Source: Dehalococcoidales bacterium
GTDB lineage: Bacteria; Chloroflexota; Dehalococcoidia; Dehalococcoidales; UBA3254
Length of the DNA stretch: 10,833 nt
Direction of reading: 5' to 3'
Assembly: GCA_028718465.1 (NCBI GenBank)
Contig: JAQULX010000055.1
Span: 1-10,833 of the forward strand
Part shown: in pieces, positions 1 through 6,719 of the stretch
How the letters are laid out: every line of letters starts with the position of its first letter
Position numbering within the stretch: the first letter of the stretch is position 1
Translations under genes and position numbers: made by a program
Notes under the pieces: model-generated
Seen by the model: only the letters and a program-made list of their open reading frames with translations
Databases searched by the model: none
What the model was told of the DNA's origin: nothing

Positions 1-805
1 CACCGGCAAACCATACGGCCTGGATTTCCCCCTGATCAGCATCGGGGACATGGTTAATGCTCAACTGCGCCTGGTAAACCACCTCGGCATCACCAGGCTC
101 CTGTCGGTAGCAGGCGGCTCCATGGGAGGAATGCAGGTGCTGGAATGGATGTTTTCTCATGCCGATAAAATAAAAAGCGCTATTCCCATATCCACTGCCA
201 TGCGGCATTCTCCCCAGCAGATCGCTTTTAACGAGGTCGGGAGGCAAGCCATCATGGCGGACCAGAAGTGGAACAGAGGTGATTATTACGCCGGAACGCC
301 GCCCAACCGGGGGCTGGCGTTAGCCCGGATGGTAGGACACATCACCTATATGAGCGATAAGTCGATGGAAGAGAAGTTCGGCCGCAGGTTCAAAGATGAC
401 CGCCAGCCGTTTAAGTTCACAGCCGATTTCGCAGTCGAAGGGTACTTGCATTACCGCGGTCGGAGTTTTACCAATCGATTTGATGCCAATAGCTACCTCT
501 ATCTCTCCAAAGCCATGGACCACTATGATGCCTCGCGGGGTAGGAAGCCGCACGAGGTGCTGGCAGGGACTGATATAAAGGTCATGGCCCTTGCCTTTAA
601 ATCGGACTGGTTATATCCGGCCTATCAGACCGAAGCAATCGTGCGGGCCTGCAAACTGGCCGGGCTGGATACCACCTGCTGTGAGATAGAATCAAACTAC
701 GGGCATGACGCCTTTTTGCTGGAAATAGAGGAAGAAACTCAATTGATAAAATATTTCCTGGAAAGAGCTCTTTACGGAAAGGTGATTGATGAAAACAGCT
801 TCTGA
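1..805 (+). CDS. metX: Homoserine O-acyltransferase MetX, 5' end outside window
   Basis: The frame is open from base 2 to a TGA at 803-805, so 267 residues are visible and about the first 100 of a typical 350-380 aa MetX lie upstream. This alpha/beta-hydrolase-fold cytoplasmic enzyme transfers an acyl group from acyl-CoA to homoserine, the first committed step to methionine. The nucleophile elbow GGSMGG is present with its Ser at 119-121. The other triad residues fit the Asp in KSDWLYP (605-607) and the His in NYGHDAF (704-706). The helical lid between them looks complete. The Met at 50 is internal: TGKPYGLDFPLISIGD precedes it in frame and reads as MetX. Acetyl versus succinyl specificity cannot be told from what is visible. 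The gene overlaps metW by 17 bases, which suggests translational coupling. Confidence 0.95.
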   Translation, partial: TGKPYGLDFPLISIGDMVNAQLRLVNHLGITRLLSVAGGSMGGMQVLEWMFSHADKIKSAIPISTAMRHSPQQIAFNEVGRQAIMADQKWNRGDYYAGTPPNRGLALARMVGHITYMSDKSMEEKFGRRFKDDRQPFKFTADFAVEGYLHYRGRSFTNRFDANSYLYLSKAMDHYDASRGRKPHEVLAGTDIKVMALAFKSDWLYPAYQTEAIVRACKLAGLDTTCCEIESNYGHDAFLLEIEEETQLIKYFLERALYGKVIDENSF

Positions 806-1415
806 TTTTTTAAGGAAACCCGAATACAGTATAATCTCCCGGTGGATTAAGCCCGGCGCCACCGTGCTTGACCTTGGGTGCGGGGATGGGGAACTGCTGG
901 CGCAGCTTGTCAAGGAGAAGAAATTAACCCGGGCGCAGGGGATCGAGATAGATGAGCAGGCTATCTATAAATGCGTCGCCCGGGGAGTCAGCGTCTTCCA
1001 TGGGGACATCGATTCCGGACTGGCGGAATATGAGGATAATTTCTTCGATATCGTCATCCTTAATCAAACTTTTCAACAGGTAAAAAATCCGGACATGGTA
1101 CTGGGAGAAGCCCTCAGAGTCGGACGGGAAGTCATCGTCAGTTTTCCCAATTTCGCCGGCATTTCAGCTCGCTATCAACTGGCCGTTCTTGGCAGGGCGC
1201 CGGTCACCCGGTCGCTCCCTTTTGAGTGGTATAACACGCCCAATATCCATTTCCTGAGTATCGCCGATTTCATCAGTTACTGCCGCCGCAGGCATATTAA
1301 AATAAAAGAATCTTTTTATCTGGGAAAAACCAGGCCTGTCAGGCTGTTTCCCAATTTACTCGCCCAGGTGGGCCTGTTCCTGATCGCCCGCAGCGGTGAT
1401 AACGGCCCAAAATAA
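789..1415 (+). CDS. metW: MetW, SAM-methyltransferase-fold partner of MetX
   Basis: This encodes 208 aa, about the usual length of MetW (near 200 aa). The class I SAM-binding motif I, VLDLGCGDG, lies at about residues 26-34. An acidic strand end follows (GIEID), then the conserved FDIVILNQTFQQV segment and PNFAGISARYQL, all typical of MetW. The ATG at 789 is preferred, with GGAAAGGTG a few bases upstream inside metX. A TTG at 786 is in frame but adds only one residue. The start lies inside metX in another frame, a classic metX-metW overlap. In proteobacteria MetW is linked to MetX in homoserine acylation and methionine synthesis. A methyl acceptor is not established, so the name rests on family membership and context. 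Confidence 0.92.
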   Translation: MKTASDFLRKPEYSIISRWIKPGATVLDLGCGDGELLAQLVKEKKLTRAQGIEIDEQAIYKCVARGVSVFHGDIDSGLAEYEDNFFDIVILNQTFQQVKNPDMVLGEALRVGREVIVSFPNFAGISARYQLAVLGRAPVTRSLPFEWYNTPNIHFLSIADFISYCRRRHIKIKESFYLGKTRPVRLFPNLLAQVGLFLIARSGDNGPK

Positions 1416-1435
1416 AGGTCCCCATTCCCCGTCAC

Positions 1436-1476
1436 AGTATCAAAGTACCCTTGACACGGACTGGGTACCTGATACT
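1436..1476. promoter_or_regulatory. Two-part dyad enclosing a consensus -35 hexamer
   Basis: AGTATC (1436-1441) and GTACCC (1445-1450) pair with GGGTAC (1463-1468) and GATACT (1471-1476). That gives 12 base pairs with a small 3x2 internal loop and a 12-base centre. The centre starts with TTGACA, a perfect sigma-70 -35 hexamer (1451-1456). The dyad could be an operator over the lipoprotein promoter. It could also be an RNA hairpin ending the metXW transcript, although no T-tract follows it. Confidence 0.45.
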
Positions 1477-1478
1477 AA
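1451..1478 (+). promoter_or_regulatory. Candidate sigma-70 promoter for the lipoprotein gene
   Basis: TTGACA at 1451-1456 matches the -35 consensus exactly. The best-spaced -10 candidate is TACTAA at 1473-1478 (16-base spacer), which is weak. GATACT at 1471-1476 matches better but leaves only 14 bases. It lies in the 140-base gap before the lipoprotein start, which is where a promoter would be expected. The -35 is convincing and the -10 is not. Confidence 0.35.
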
Positions 1479-1555
1479 ACTGGAGTACTGCCATATTAAT
1501 AACGGGCCCTGGTAAACTGCGGCAGAAACGGGCCCCTGAAGGGATTGAAAAAAAC

Positions 1556-2527
1556 ATGAACGTAAAGAAGTTGATTTGCGGGCTGATCGCCCTGGCGCTG
1601 ATTTTATTGCCGGCCGCCGGATGCAGCTCCAGCGGAGCCAGACCGGCAGTCCAGATGGTACCTCCGGCTTCTAACTTCGTGGCCGTGGTTCAGATAGGTA
1701 ATTTGCTTAATGATCAGGACCTGATGGAGTTGAACAAAAAAGATGATCCGGAAGAAGATGACGAGGAGGATTCACCTCAACAGCGCCTGGAAGAATTCGC
1801 TGAGGAAACCGGTATCGATCTGAAAAGTATTTCTGAACTGGTCGTGTTTGGCGATATTTCTGATTTACAAAACCCCGGACCCGGATATATGGGTTGTATT
1901 GCCCGGGGGAGTTACGATCCGGAACTGGTTGTTCAAAGCCTTGAAAATGAGATTGGCAAAGAGCTGAATACCACCGTTTACGGAGAATACACTTTATATT
2001 CATCCGGTAAAGACCGGTATACTCTGACCTTCATTGACGACGACATGATGGTTTTCGGCACTCCGAAAGCAGTTACGGATACTCTCGATGTCCTGGCAGA
2101 CGTTCAGGAGCCCCTGAGCGGTCCGGTTATTGATACCTGTAATCGACTTGGTGACGTTTATCTGAAAGCTGCGGTTGATGTTAAGGCCGCTAACCGGACC
2201 ATGATGGAACAGGACGCCTTTGATAACATTCCTGTGAACATGAGTATGTTCACCCAGGTTGACCTGATCGGATTTGTATTCGATAAAGAAAAAAAGGACA
2301 TTAAAATTAAAGCAGAAATGCATTACCTTGATTCCAAATCTTTGCAGGATGGCGAGGATGCCTTCCGTGGAATTATCGGGCTCCTTAAGGGCTTCGCCAC
2401 CAACGCCGAATTCAAAGATTTTCTGGAGAAGATACAGGTCGCCGGCGCGAACTCATGGCTCACTATATCCCTGACCACCACCGTTGATGAACTGCGGAAT
2501 GCTTCTGAGGCAATGAAAAATCAATAG
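1556..2527 (+). CDS. Putative secreted lipoprotein, function unknown
   Basis: This encodes 323 aa from the ATG at 1556, preceded by GAAGGG about 10 bases upstream. The frame is open further upstream to a TTG at 1451, but that extension is basic and not signal-like and would put the lipobox too far in. The N-terminus has a basic start (MNVKK), a hydrophobic stretch at about residues 6-20 and a lipobox AAGC with Cys23. This predicts a lipid-anchored protein outside the inner membrane. Residue +2 is Ser, so there is no Asp retention signal. The mature part begins PPASNFVAVVQIGNLL and has a very acidic patch (DDPEEDDEED), then mixed alpha/beta sequence with no catalytic motif I recognise. It resembles surface-exposed lipoproteins of unknown function. 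It ends in TAG just before a strong terminator, so it is probably a single-gene unit. Confidence 0.85.
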   Translation: MNVKKLICGLIALALILLPAAGCSSSGARPAVQMVPPASNFVAVVQIGNLLNDQDLMELNKKDDPEEDDEEDSPQQRLEEFAEETGIDLKSISELVVFGDISDLQNPGPGYMGCIARGSYDPELVVQSLENEIGKELNTTVYGEYTLYSSGKDRYTLTFIDDDMMVFGTPKAVTDTLDVLADVQEPLSGPVIDTCNRLGDVYLKAAVDVKAANRTMMEQDAFDNIPVNMSMFTQVDLIGFVFDKEKKDIKIKAEMHYLDSKSLQDGEDAFRGIIGLLKGFATNAEFKDFLEKIQVAGANSWLTISLTTTVDELRNASEAMKNQ

Positions 2528-2556
2528 CTAAAAAGAACATTTACTGCCTGCTCAAA

Positions 2557-2585
2557 AAAGGCCTTCTCAATATGAGAAGGCCTTT
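2557..2585. terminator. Strong intrinsic-type terminator hairpin after the lipoprotein gene
   Basis: AAAGGCCTTCTCA (2557-2569) and TGAGAAGGCCTTT (2573-2585) are perfect complements, a 13-bp stem with a three-base loop. On the plus strand the stem ends in TTT and runs into CTCCTT. On the minus strand it ends in a run of Ts (the A-run at 2554-2559). It starts 29 bases after the lipoprotein stop and 43 bases before the next gene, so it separates the two transcripts. Confidence 0.85.
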
Positions 2586-2611
2586 CTCCTTACCATAGTA
2601 GAATATAACTT

Positions 2612-2618
2612 GGGGGAG
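2612..2618 (+). promoter_or_regulatory. Shine-Dalgarno site of the trehalose fusion gene
   Basis: GGGGGAG ends 10 bases before the ATG at 2629. It is the only good ribosome site near the start of the long trehalose gene. The later ATG at 3166, after the internal TAG, has nothing of similar quality. This supports a single start for the whole gene. Confidence 0.6.
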
Positions 2619-2628
2619 AACAACAGGC

Positions 2629-3162
2629 ATGTCTTATCGTCAACGGTCCGGTCCCGTCAACCATCAACCGAAGACAAAGCGCATGCGGTCCGAGAGAAAG
2701 CCGCAATACGTTTTGGCCGAGAATACCATCAGTCTGGAGAACATCAAGACTGTAATCTTCGATATGGACGGCGTGATCACCAGTTCGGCGAAGGAGCATG
2801 CGGCTTCCTGGAAACGCATGTTTGATGAATATCTCGCGCAGCGGTCAGAACGCAGCGGGGAACAGTACGCTCCGTTTGATATTGAAACCGATTACCGTCT
2901 TTATATTGATGGTAAGCCGCGGGCCGAAGGGGCTAAAAGCTTTCTGGAATCACGGGGGATCAACTTGCCTTATGGGAACATCGATGATTCACGGGACTCG
3001 GAGACTGTCTGGGGGCTCGGCAACCGTAAAAATCAGTATTTCCAGGAGCATATTAAAAAGTTCGGAGTAAACCCTTTTCCTTCTTCCGTGAATTTTGTAC
3101 AGAGGATGAAATCGAAAGGCCTCAAGGTGGGCATTATTTCCGCCAGCCGGAATGCCCGGTAG
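2629..3162 (+). CDS. N-terminal part of OtsB1-like trehalose enzyme: beta-phosphoglucomutase-like HAD domain, ended by an in-frame TAG
   Basis: This encodes 177 aa from the ATG at 2629. After a basic, low-complexity leader of about 38 residues comes HAD motif I, IFDMDGVITSS, with nucleophile Asp45 and acid/base Asp47. A cap region follows with DYRLYIDGKPR and FLESRGI, characteristic of beta-phosphoglucomutases. Motif II is GIISASRNAR, with Ser171. The reading frame then meets TAG at 3160-3162. The missing motifs III and IV of this HAD domain occur directly afterwards in the same frame, in the next entry. This piece alone therefore has half an active site. The expected role is beta-glucose-1-P to glucose-6-P. 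Together with the next entry it would be a 1355-residue protein. The stop could be a real nonsense mutation, a sequence error, or a readthrough site. Confidence 0.85.
   Translation: MSYRQRSGPVNHQPKTKRMRSERKPQYVLAENTISLENIKTVIFDMDGVITSSAKEHAASWKRMFDEYLAQRSERSGEQYAPFDIETDYRLYIDGKPRAEGAKSFLESRGINLPYGNIDDSRDSETVWGLGNRKNQYFQEHIKKFGVNPFPSSVNFVQRMKSKGLKVGIISASRNAR
3160..3162 (+). other. In-frame amber codon inside the trehalose fusion gene
   Basis: TAG lies between SASRNAR and VMRAAGVSRLFDVAVDG, in the helix that follows HAD motif II. The frame is unchanged across it: 2629 and 3166 differ by 179 whole codons. A single C-to-T change from CAG (Gln) would create it, and Gln would be unremarkable there. 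Confidence 0.9.
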
Positions 3163-3165
3163 GTA

Positions 3166-6100
3166 ATGCGGGCCGCCGGAGTCAGCCGGCTGTTCGATGT
3201 GGCGGTAGACGGACTGGACTCGGTCCGACTGAACATTAAGGGAAAGCCTGCCCCTGACATTTTTCTGGAAGCAGCCGGAAGGCTGAACGTGAAACCGGAA
3301 CAGGCTGTGGTCGTTGAGGATGCCCTGGCGGGGATTGAGGCGGGGAAAGCCGGCAGCTTCGCGGTGGTGATCGGCATTGATAGAAGCGAACAAACTGAAG
3401 AAATGAAAAAAAGAGGCGCCGATATCATCGTGAAAGACCTTTCCGAGCTCAAGGTGAAAGGTGAAAATATCGCTGTTAAGTCCACCAGCCTCCCATCGGC
3501 TCTTGATAAGAAAGATGCTATATTCCAGCGTTTACAGGAAGGCCGGCCGGCTATCTTCCTTGATTATGACGGCACGCTTACCCCTATCGTCGCCGACCCC
3601 GATCAGGCGGTCCTCCCGGCCGGGACCCGCAGCGTCATACAGAGACTGTCCGAATACTGGACAGTGGCCGTCTTGAGCGGACGGGCGCTCCTGGATGTCA
3701 AAAACAAGGTCGGGCTGGACACTATCGCTTATGCCGGCAGCCACGGATTCAATATTGAAGGGCCCGGCGAGTCTTTTCATGATGAGCGCGGCCAGAAGTT
3801 CTTGCCTTTTCTTGATAAAGCTGAGCTCGATCTGATAAAAGCCGTCCGGGATATCCGCGGCATACGCGTCGAGCGCAAACCCTACGCTCTGGCCGTGCAT
3901 TACCGGTTGGCGGATGACCGCGATTTTCCGGAACTGGAGCGCCGCATCGCCGCTGTTATGGAGAACTATCCGGAATTAAAAGTAAGCCCGGGTAAAAAAA
4001 TATTCGAGGTCCGACCTGATGTCGACTGGAACAAGGGGAAAGCCCTGCTCTACCTTATGCAGGTCCTCAGTCCTGACCATTCACGGACAGTACCTCTCTT
4101 TATTGGCGATGACACTACCGATGAGGATGCCTTCCAGGTCATTTCCGAAACAGGGATAGGCATCCTGGTCACCGAAACCGAGCGGGAGACCGCCGCCGGC
4201 TACGTTCTGCGGGATACTTCAGAGGTAGCCCTGTTTCTGGAAGAACTGGCCAAAATCGCGGAAAAGGAGATTTCCAGGGGCATCTGGACGCTTACCTATC
4301 ATGATTTTAACCCCGAACAGGAGCAGCTCCGTGAATCTCTCTGCTCGATCGGAAACGGCTACTTCGCTGCGCGGGGGGCTGCGCCGGAATCGGCGGCCGG
4401 GGATGTGCACTACCCGGGCACCTATATGGCCGGTATCTATAACCGGTTAAAGAGTACCATCGCCGGCCGCACAATTGAAAATGAGAGCGTGGTCAATATC
4501 CCCAACTGGCTGCCGCTGGCGTTCCGTATCGAGGACGGAGACTGGTTCGATCTTCAGAATGTCGACCTGCTGGAATATCGGAGCGAGCTTGATATCAGAA
4601 GAGGCGTCCTGTTCAGGACCGTTAGATTTGACGACAGGAAAGGACGGCATACGCGGCTGACCCAGCGGCGTTTTGTTCATATCGATAACATGCATCTGGC
4701 CGGGCTGGAGACAACCATAGTCCCCGAAAACTGGTCGGGAACGGTCCGGATACGTTCGGCGATCGATGGCAGGGTGGAAAATACCCTTGTTAAACGTTAC
4801 CGCCAGCTCAACAACCGCCATCTTAATCAGCTTGGCACAGGCGCCGGGGGAGACGAGATAATCCGGCTTCAGGTAGAGACCAATCAATCCCATATCAGGA
4901 TTGCGGAGGCCGTCAGGACCAGGGTCTTCCGGAACAGCCGGTCAGTTGATGTTGACCGCGATACCATACAGGAGCCCGGTTATATCGGGCAGGAATTCGA
5001 TATCAACGTCACGGCTGGGGAACCGGTACGGGTGGAAAAGATAGCGGCCTTATACAACTCCCGGGATCCGGCTATATCTGAAAGCCTGCTGGAGGCGGAA
5101 GATGAGGTCAGGCATGCCGAAGATTTCGCCGGACTGCTGAACCGGCACGTGCTGGGATGGGACCATCTGTGGGATCTCTGGAGCATCACTTTGAAGACAG
5201 AAAGCTCGCGCATGGCGCAAATCCTCAATCTGCATATATTTCATCTTTTACAAACTGTATCGCCCAACACCGTCGGCCTGGATGCCGGCGTCCCGCCGCG
5301 CGGGTTGAACGGCGAGGCTTACCGGGGTCTCATTATGTGGGATGAGCTGTTTATCTTCCCTCTTCTTAACCTCCGCATGCCGGAAATCACCCGTTCTCTC
5401 CTTAAATATCATTATCAACGCTTGCCCATGGCCCGCCGCGCAGCCAGGCAGGCGGGCTATGCCGGGGCCATGTTTCCCTGGCAAAGTGGGAGCAACGGCC
5501 GCGAGGAGGCTCAAACCCTGCATCTGAATCCGGAATCCGGTCGCTGGGTCCCTGACAACTCACAACTGGAGCGGCACATCAATGTCGCTATTGCTTACAA
5601 TATCTGGCAGTATTACCAGGTTACCGGAGACCTTGAATTCATGGTCTTCTACGGGGCCGGCGTAATTATGGACCTGGCCCGTTTCTGGTCCGGCAAGGCG
5701 GAATATAACCGGGCTCTGGACAGGTACGAAATTCGCCGGGTAATGGGGCCGGATGAGTTCCATGACAAATATGTCGATGCCGCGGGACCCGGCATCGACA
5801 ATAACGCCTATACCAACATAATGGTAGTCTGGCTGATGTGCCGGGCTCTCGAAATAATGGATATATTGCCGGAAGACCGGCGGAAAGTCCTCAGGGAGGA
5901 CCTGTCGCTAAGCCAGAGCGATCTGGATAGATGGGATGATATCAGCCGGAAAATGCGCATCGTTTTCCACGACGACGGGATCATCAGCCAGTTTGAAGGC
6001 TACGGTGACCTGAAGGAATTCGACTGGGAAGGGTACCGGAAGAGGTACGGTGACATCCACCGCCTTGACCGCATCCTGGAGGCGGAAGGAGATACTCCCA

Positions 6101-6696
6101 ACCGTTACAAGGTCTCCAAGCAGGCTGACCTTCTGATGCTTTTTTATATCCTGTCCGCCGATGAGCTGCGTGAGTTGTTTAGCCGGTTGGGTTATCCTTT
6201 TGAAAAGGAGACCATACCCAAAAACGTCCAGTATTACCTGACCCGGACTTCTCACGGCTCGACTCTCAGCCGGGTTGTCCACTCGTGGGTATTAGCTAGG
6301 TCAGGACGAGAGATGTCCTGGAACCTGTTCCGGGAAGCCCTGGAAAGCGATATCTGCGATATCCAGGGCGGGACCACTCATGAGGGAATTCACCTGGGCG
6401 CTATGGCAGGCACAGTGGATATCCTCCAGAGGGCTTACAGCGGAATCGAGACCCGTAGAGAGGTATTATGGTTCAACCCGTCCCTGCCGAAAGGACTTAA
6501 ATCAGTCCGGTTCAATATCAAGTACCGTGGGCATTGGCTCAATGTGAATATCAGTGAGACGCTATTGCGGATCACCAGCACACAGCCTGCCCTGCTGCCC
6601 GTAAAAATCGGCTTTAAGGATGAGGTCTTCGAAATGAAACCGGCAGCCACTCTGGAGTTTGAACTGACCGGCAGGCAATCAGTACCGGGTCTCTGA
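3166..6696 (+). CDS. Main part of OtsB1-like fusion: HAD C-terminal half, trehalose-6-phosphate phosphatase, GH65 phosphorylase
   Basis: This encodes 1176 aa if counted from the ATG at 3166. That ATG has only GGTAGG two bases upstream, so it is a poor independent start. Residues 1-95 finish the HAD domain begun upstream: GKPAPD carries the motif III Lys27, and VEDALAGIEAGKAG is motif IV. Residues about 125-365 are a trehalose-phosphatase domain with FLDYDGTLTP (nucleophile Asp133), LSGR, GSHGF and FIGDDTTDEDAF. Residues about 372-1170 are a GH65 domain: N-terminal beta-sandwich, GLNGEAYRGLIMWDELF, the general-acid Glu864 in GPDEFHDKY, and the phosphate-site region KQADLLMLFY and SHGSTLS. The domain order matches M. 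tuberculosis Rv2006 (OtsB1), which is about 1330 aa. The GH65 partner is probably a trehalose phosphorylase, but kojibiose or maltose phosphorylase is not excluded. No defect is visible after the TAG. Confidence 0.9.
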   Translation: MRAAGVSRLFDVAVDGLDSVRLNIKGKPAPDIFLEAAGRLNVKPEQAVVVEDALAGIEAGKAGSFAVVIGIDRSEQTEEMKKRGADIIVKDLSELKVKGENIAVKSTSLPSALDKKDAIFQRLQEGRPAIFLDYDGTLTPIVADPDQAVLPAGTRSVIQRLSEYWTVAVLSGRALLDVKNKVGLDTIAYAGSHGFNIEGPGESFHDERGQKFLPFLDKAELDLIKAVRDIRGIRVERKPYALAVHYRLADDRDFPELERRIAAVMENYPELKVSPGKKIFEVRPDVDWNKGKALLYLMQVLSPDHSRTVPLFIGDDTTDEDAFQVISETGIGILVTETERETAAGYVLRDTSEVALFLEELAKIAEKEISRGIWTLTYHDFNPEQEQLRESLCSIGNGYFAARGAAPESAAGDVHYPGTYMAGIYNRLKSTIAGRTIENESVVNIPNWLPLAFRIEDGDWFDLQNVDLLEYRSELDIRRGVLFRTVRFDDRKGRHTRLTQRRFVHIDNMHLAGLETTIVPENWSGTVRIRSAIDGRVENTLVKRYRQLNNRHLNQLGTGAGGDEIIRLQVETNQSHIRIAEAVRTRVFRNSRSVDVDRDTIQEPGYIGQEFDINVTAGEPVRVEKIAALYNSRDPAISESLLEAEDEVRHAEDFAGLLNRHVLGWDHLWDLWSITLKTESSRMAQILNLHIFHLLQTVSPNTVGLDAGVPPRGLNGEAYRGLIMWDELFIFPLLNLRMPEITRSLLKYHYQRLPMARRAARQAGYAGAMFPWQSGSNGREEAQTLHLNPESGRWVPDNSQLERHINVAIAYNIWQYYQVTGDLEFMVFYGAGVIMDLARFWSGKAEYNRALDRYEIRRVMGPDEFHDKYVDAAGPGIDNNAYTNIMVVWLMCRALEIMDILPEDRRKVLREDLSLSQSDLDRWDDISRKMRIVFHDDGIISQFEGYGDLKEFDWEGYRKRYGDIHRLDRILEAEGDTPNRYKVSKQADLLMLFYILSADELRELFSRLGYPFEKETIPKNVQYYLTRTSHGSTLSRVVHSWVLARSGREMSWNLFREALESDICDIQGGTTHEGIHLGAMAGTVDILQRAYSGIETRREVLWFNPSLPKGLKSVRFNIKYRGHWLNVNISETLLRITSTQPALLPVKIGFKDEVFEMKPAATLEFELTGRQSVPGL

Positions 6697-6701
6697 TTGC
6701 C
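6674..6701. terminator. Weak hairpin between the convergent genes
   Basis: GGCAATCAG (6674-6682) pairs perfectly with CTGATTGCC (6693-6701) around a 10-base loop. The hairpin includes the TGA stop of the trehalose gene (6694-6696) and lies just past the end of the minus-strand regulator. It has no T-tract on either side, so termination is uncertain. The position, in a 23-base gap between two convergent genes, is the main argument. Confidence 0.35.
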
Positions 6702-6719
6702 CGGCGCCCGGTTCCGGCA

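Noticed and set aside
1451..1555. Longer lipoprotein starting at TTG 1451
   Set aside because: It would place about 35 non-signal residues before a classic signal peptide, and 1451 is the first base of the -35 hexamer.
2989..3485. Minus-strand frames of 134 and 150 codons opposite the trehalose gene
   Set aside because: They are antisense shadows of conserved HAD sequence, with low-complexity Ser/Pro-rich translations and no ribosome sites.
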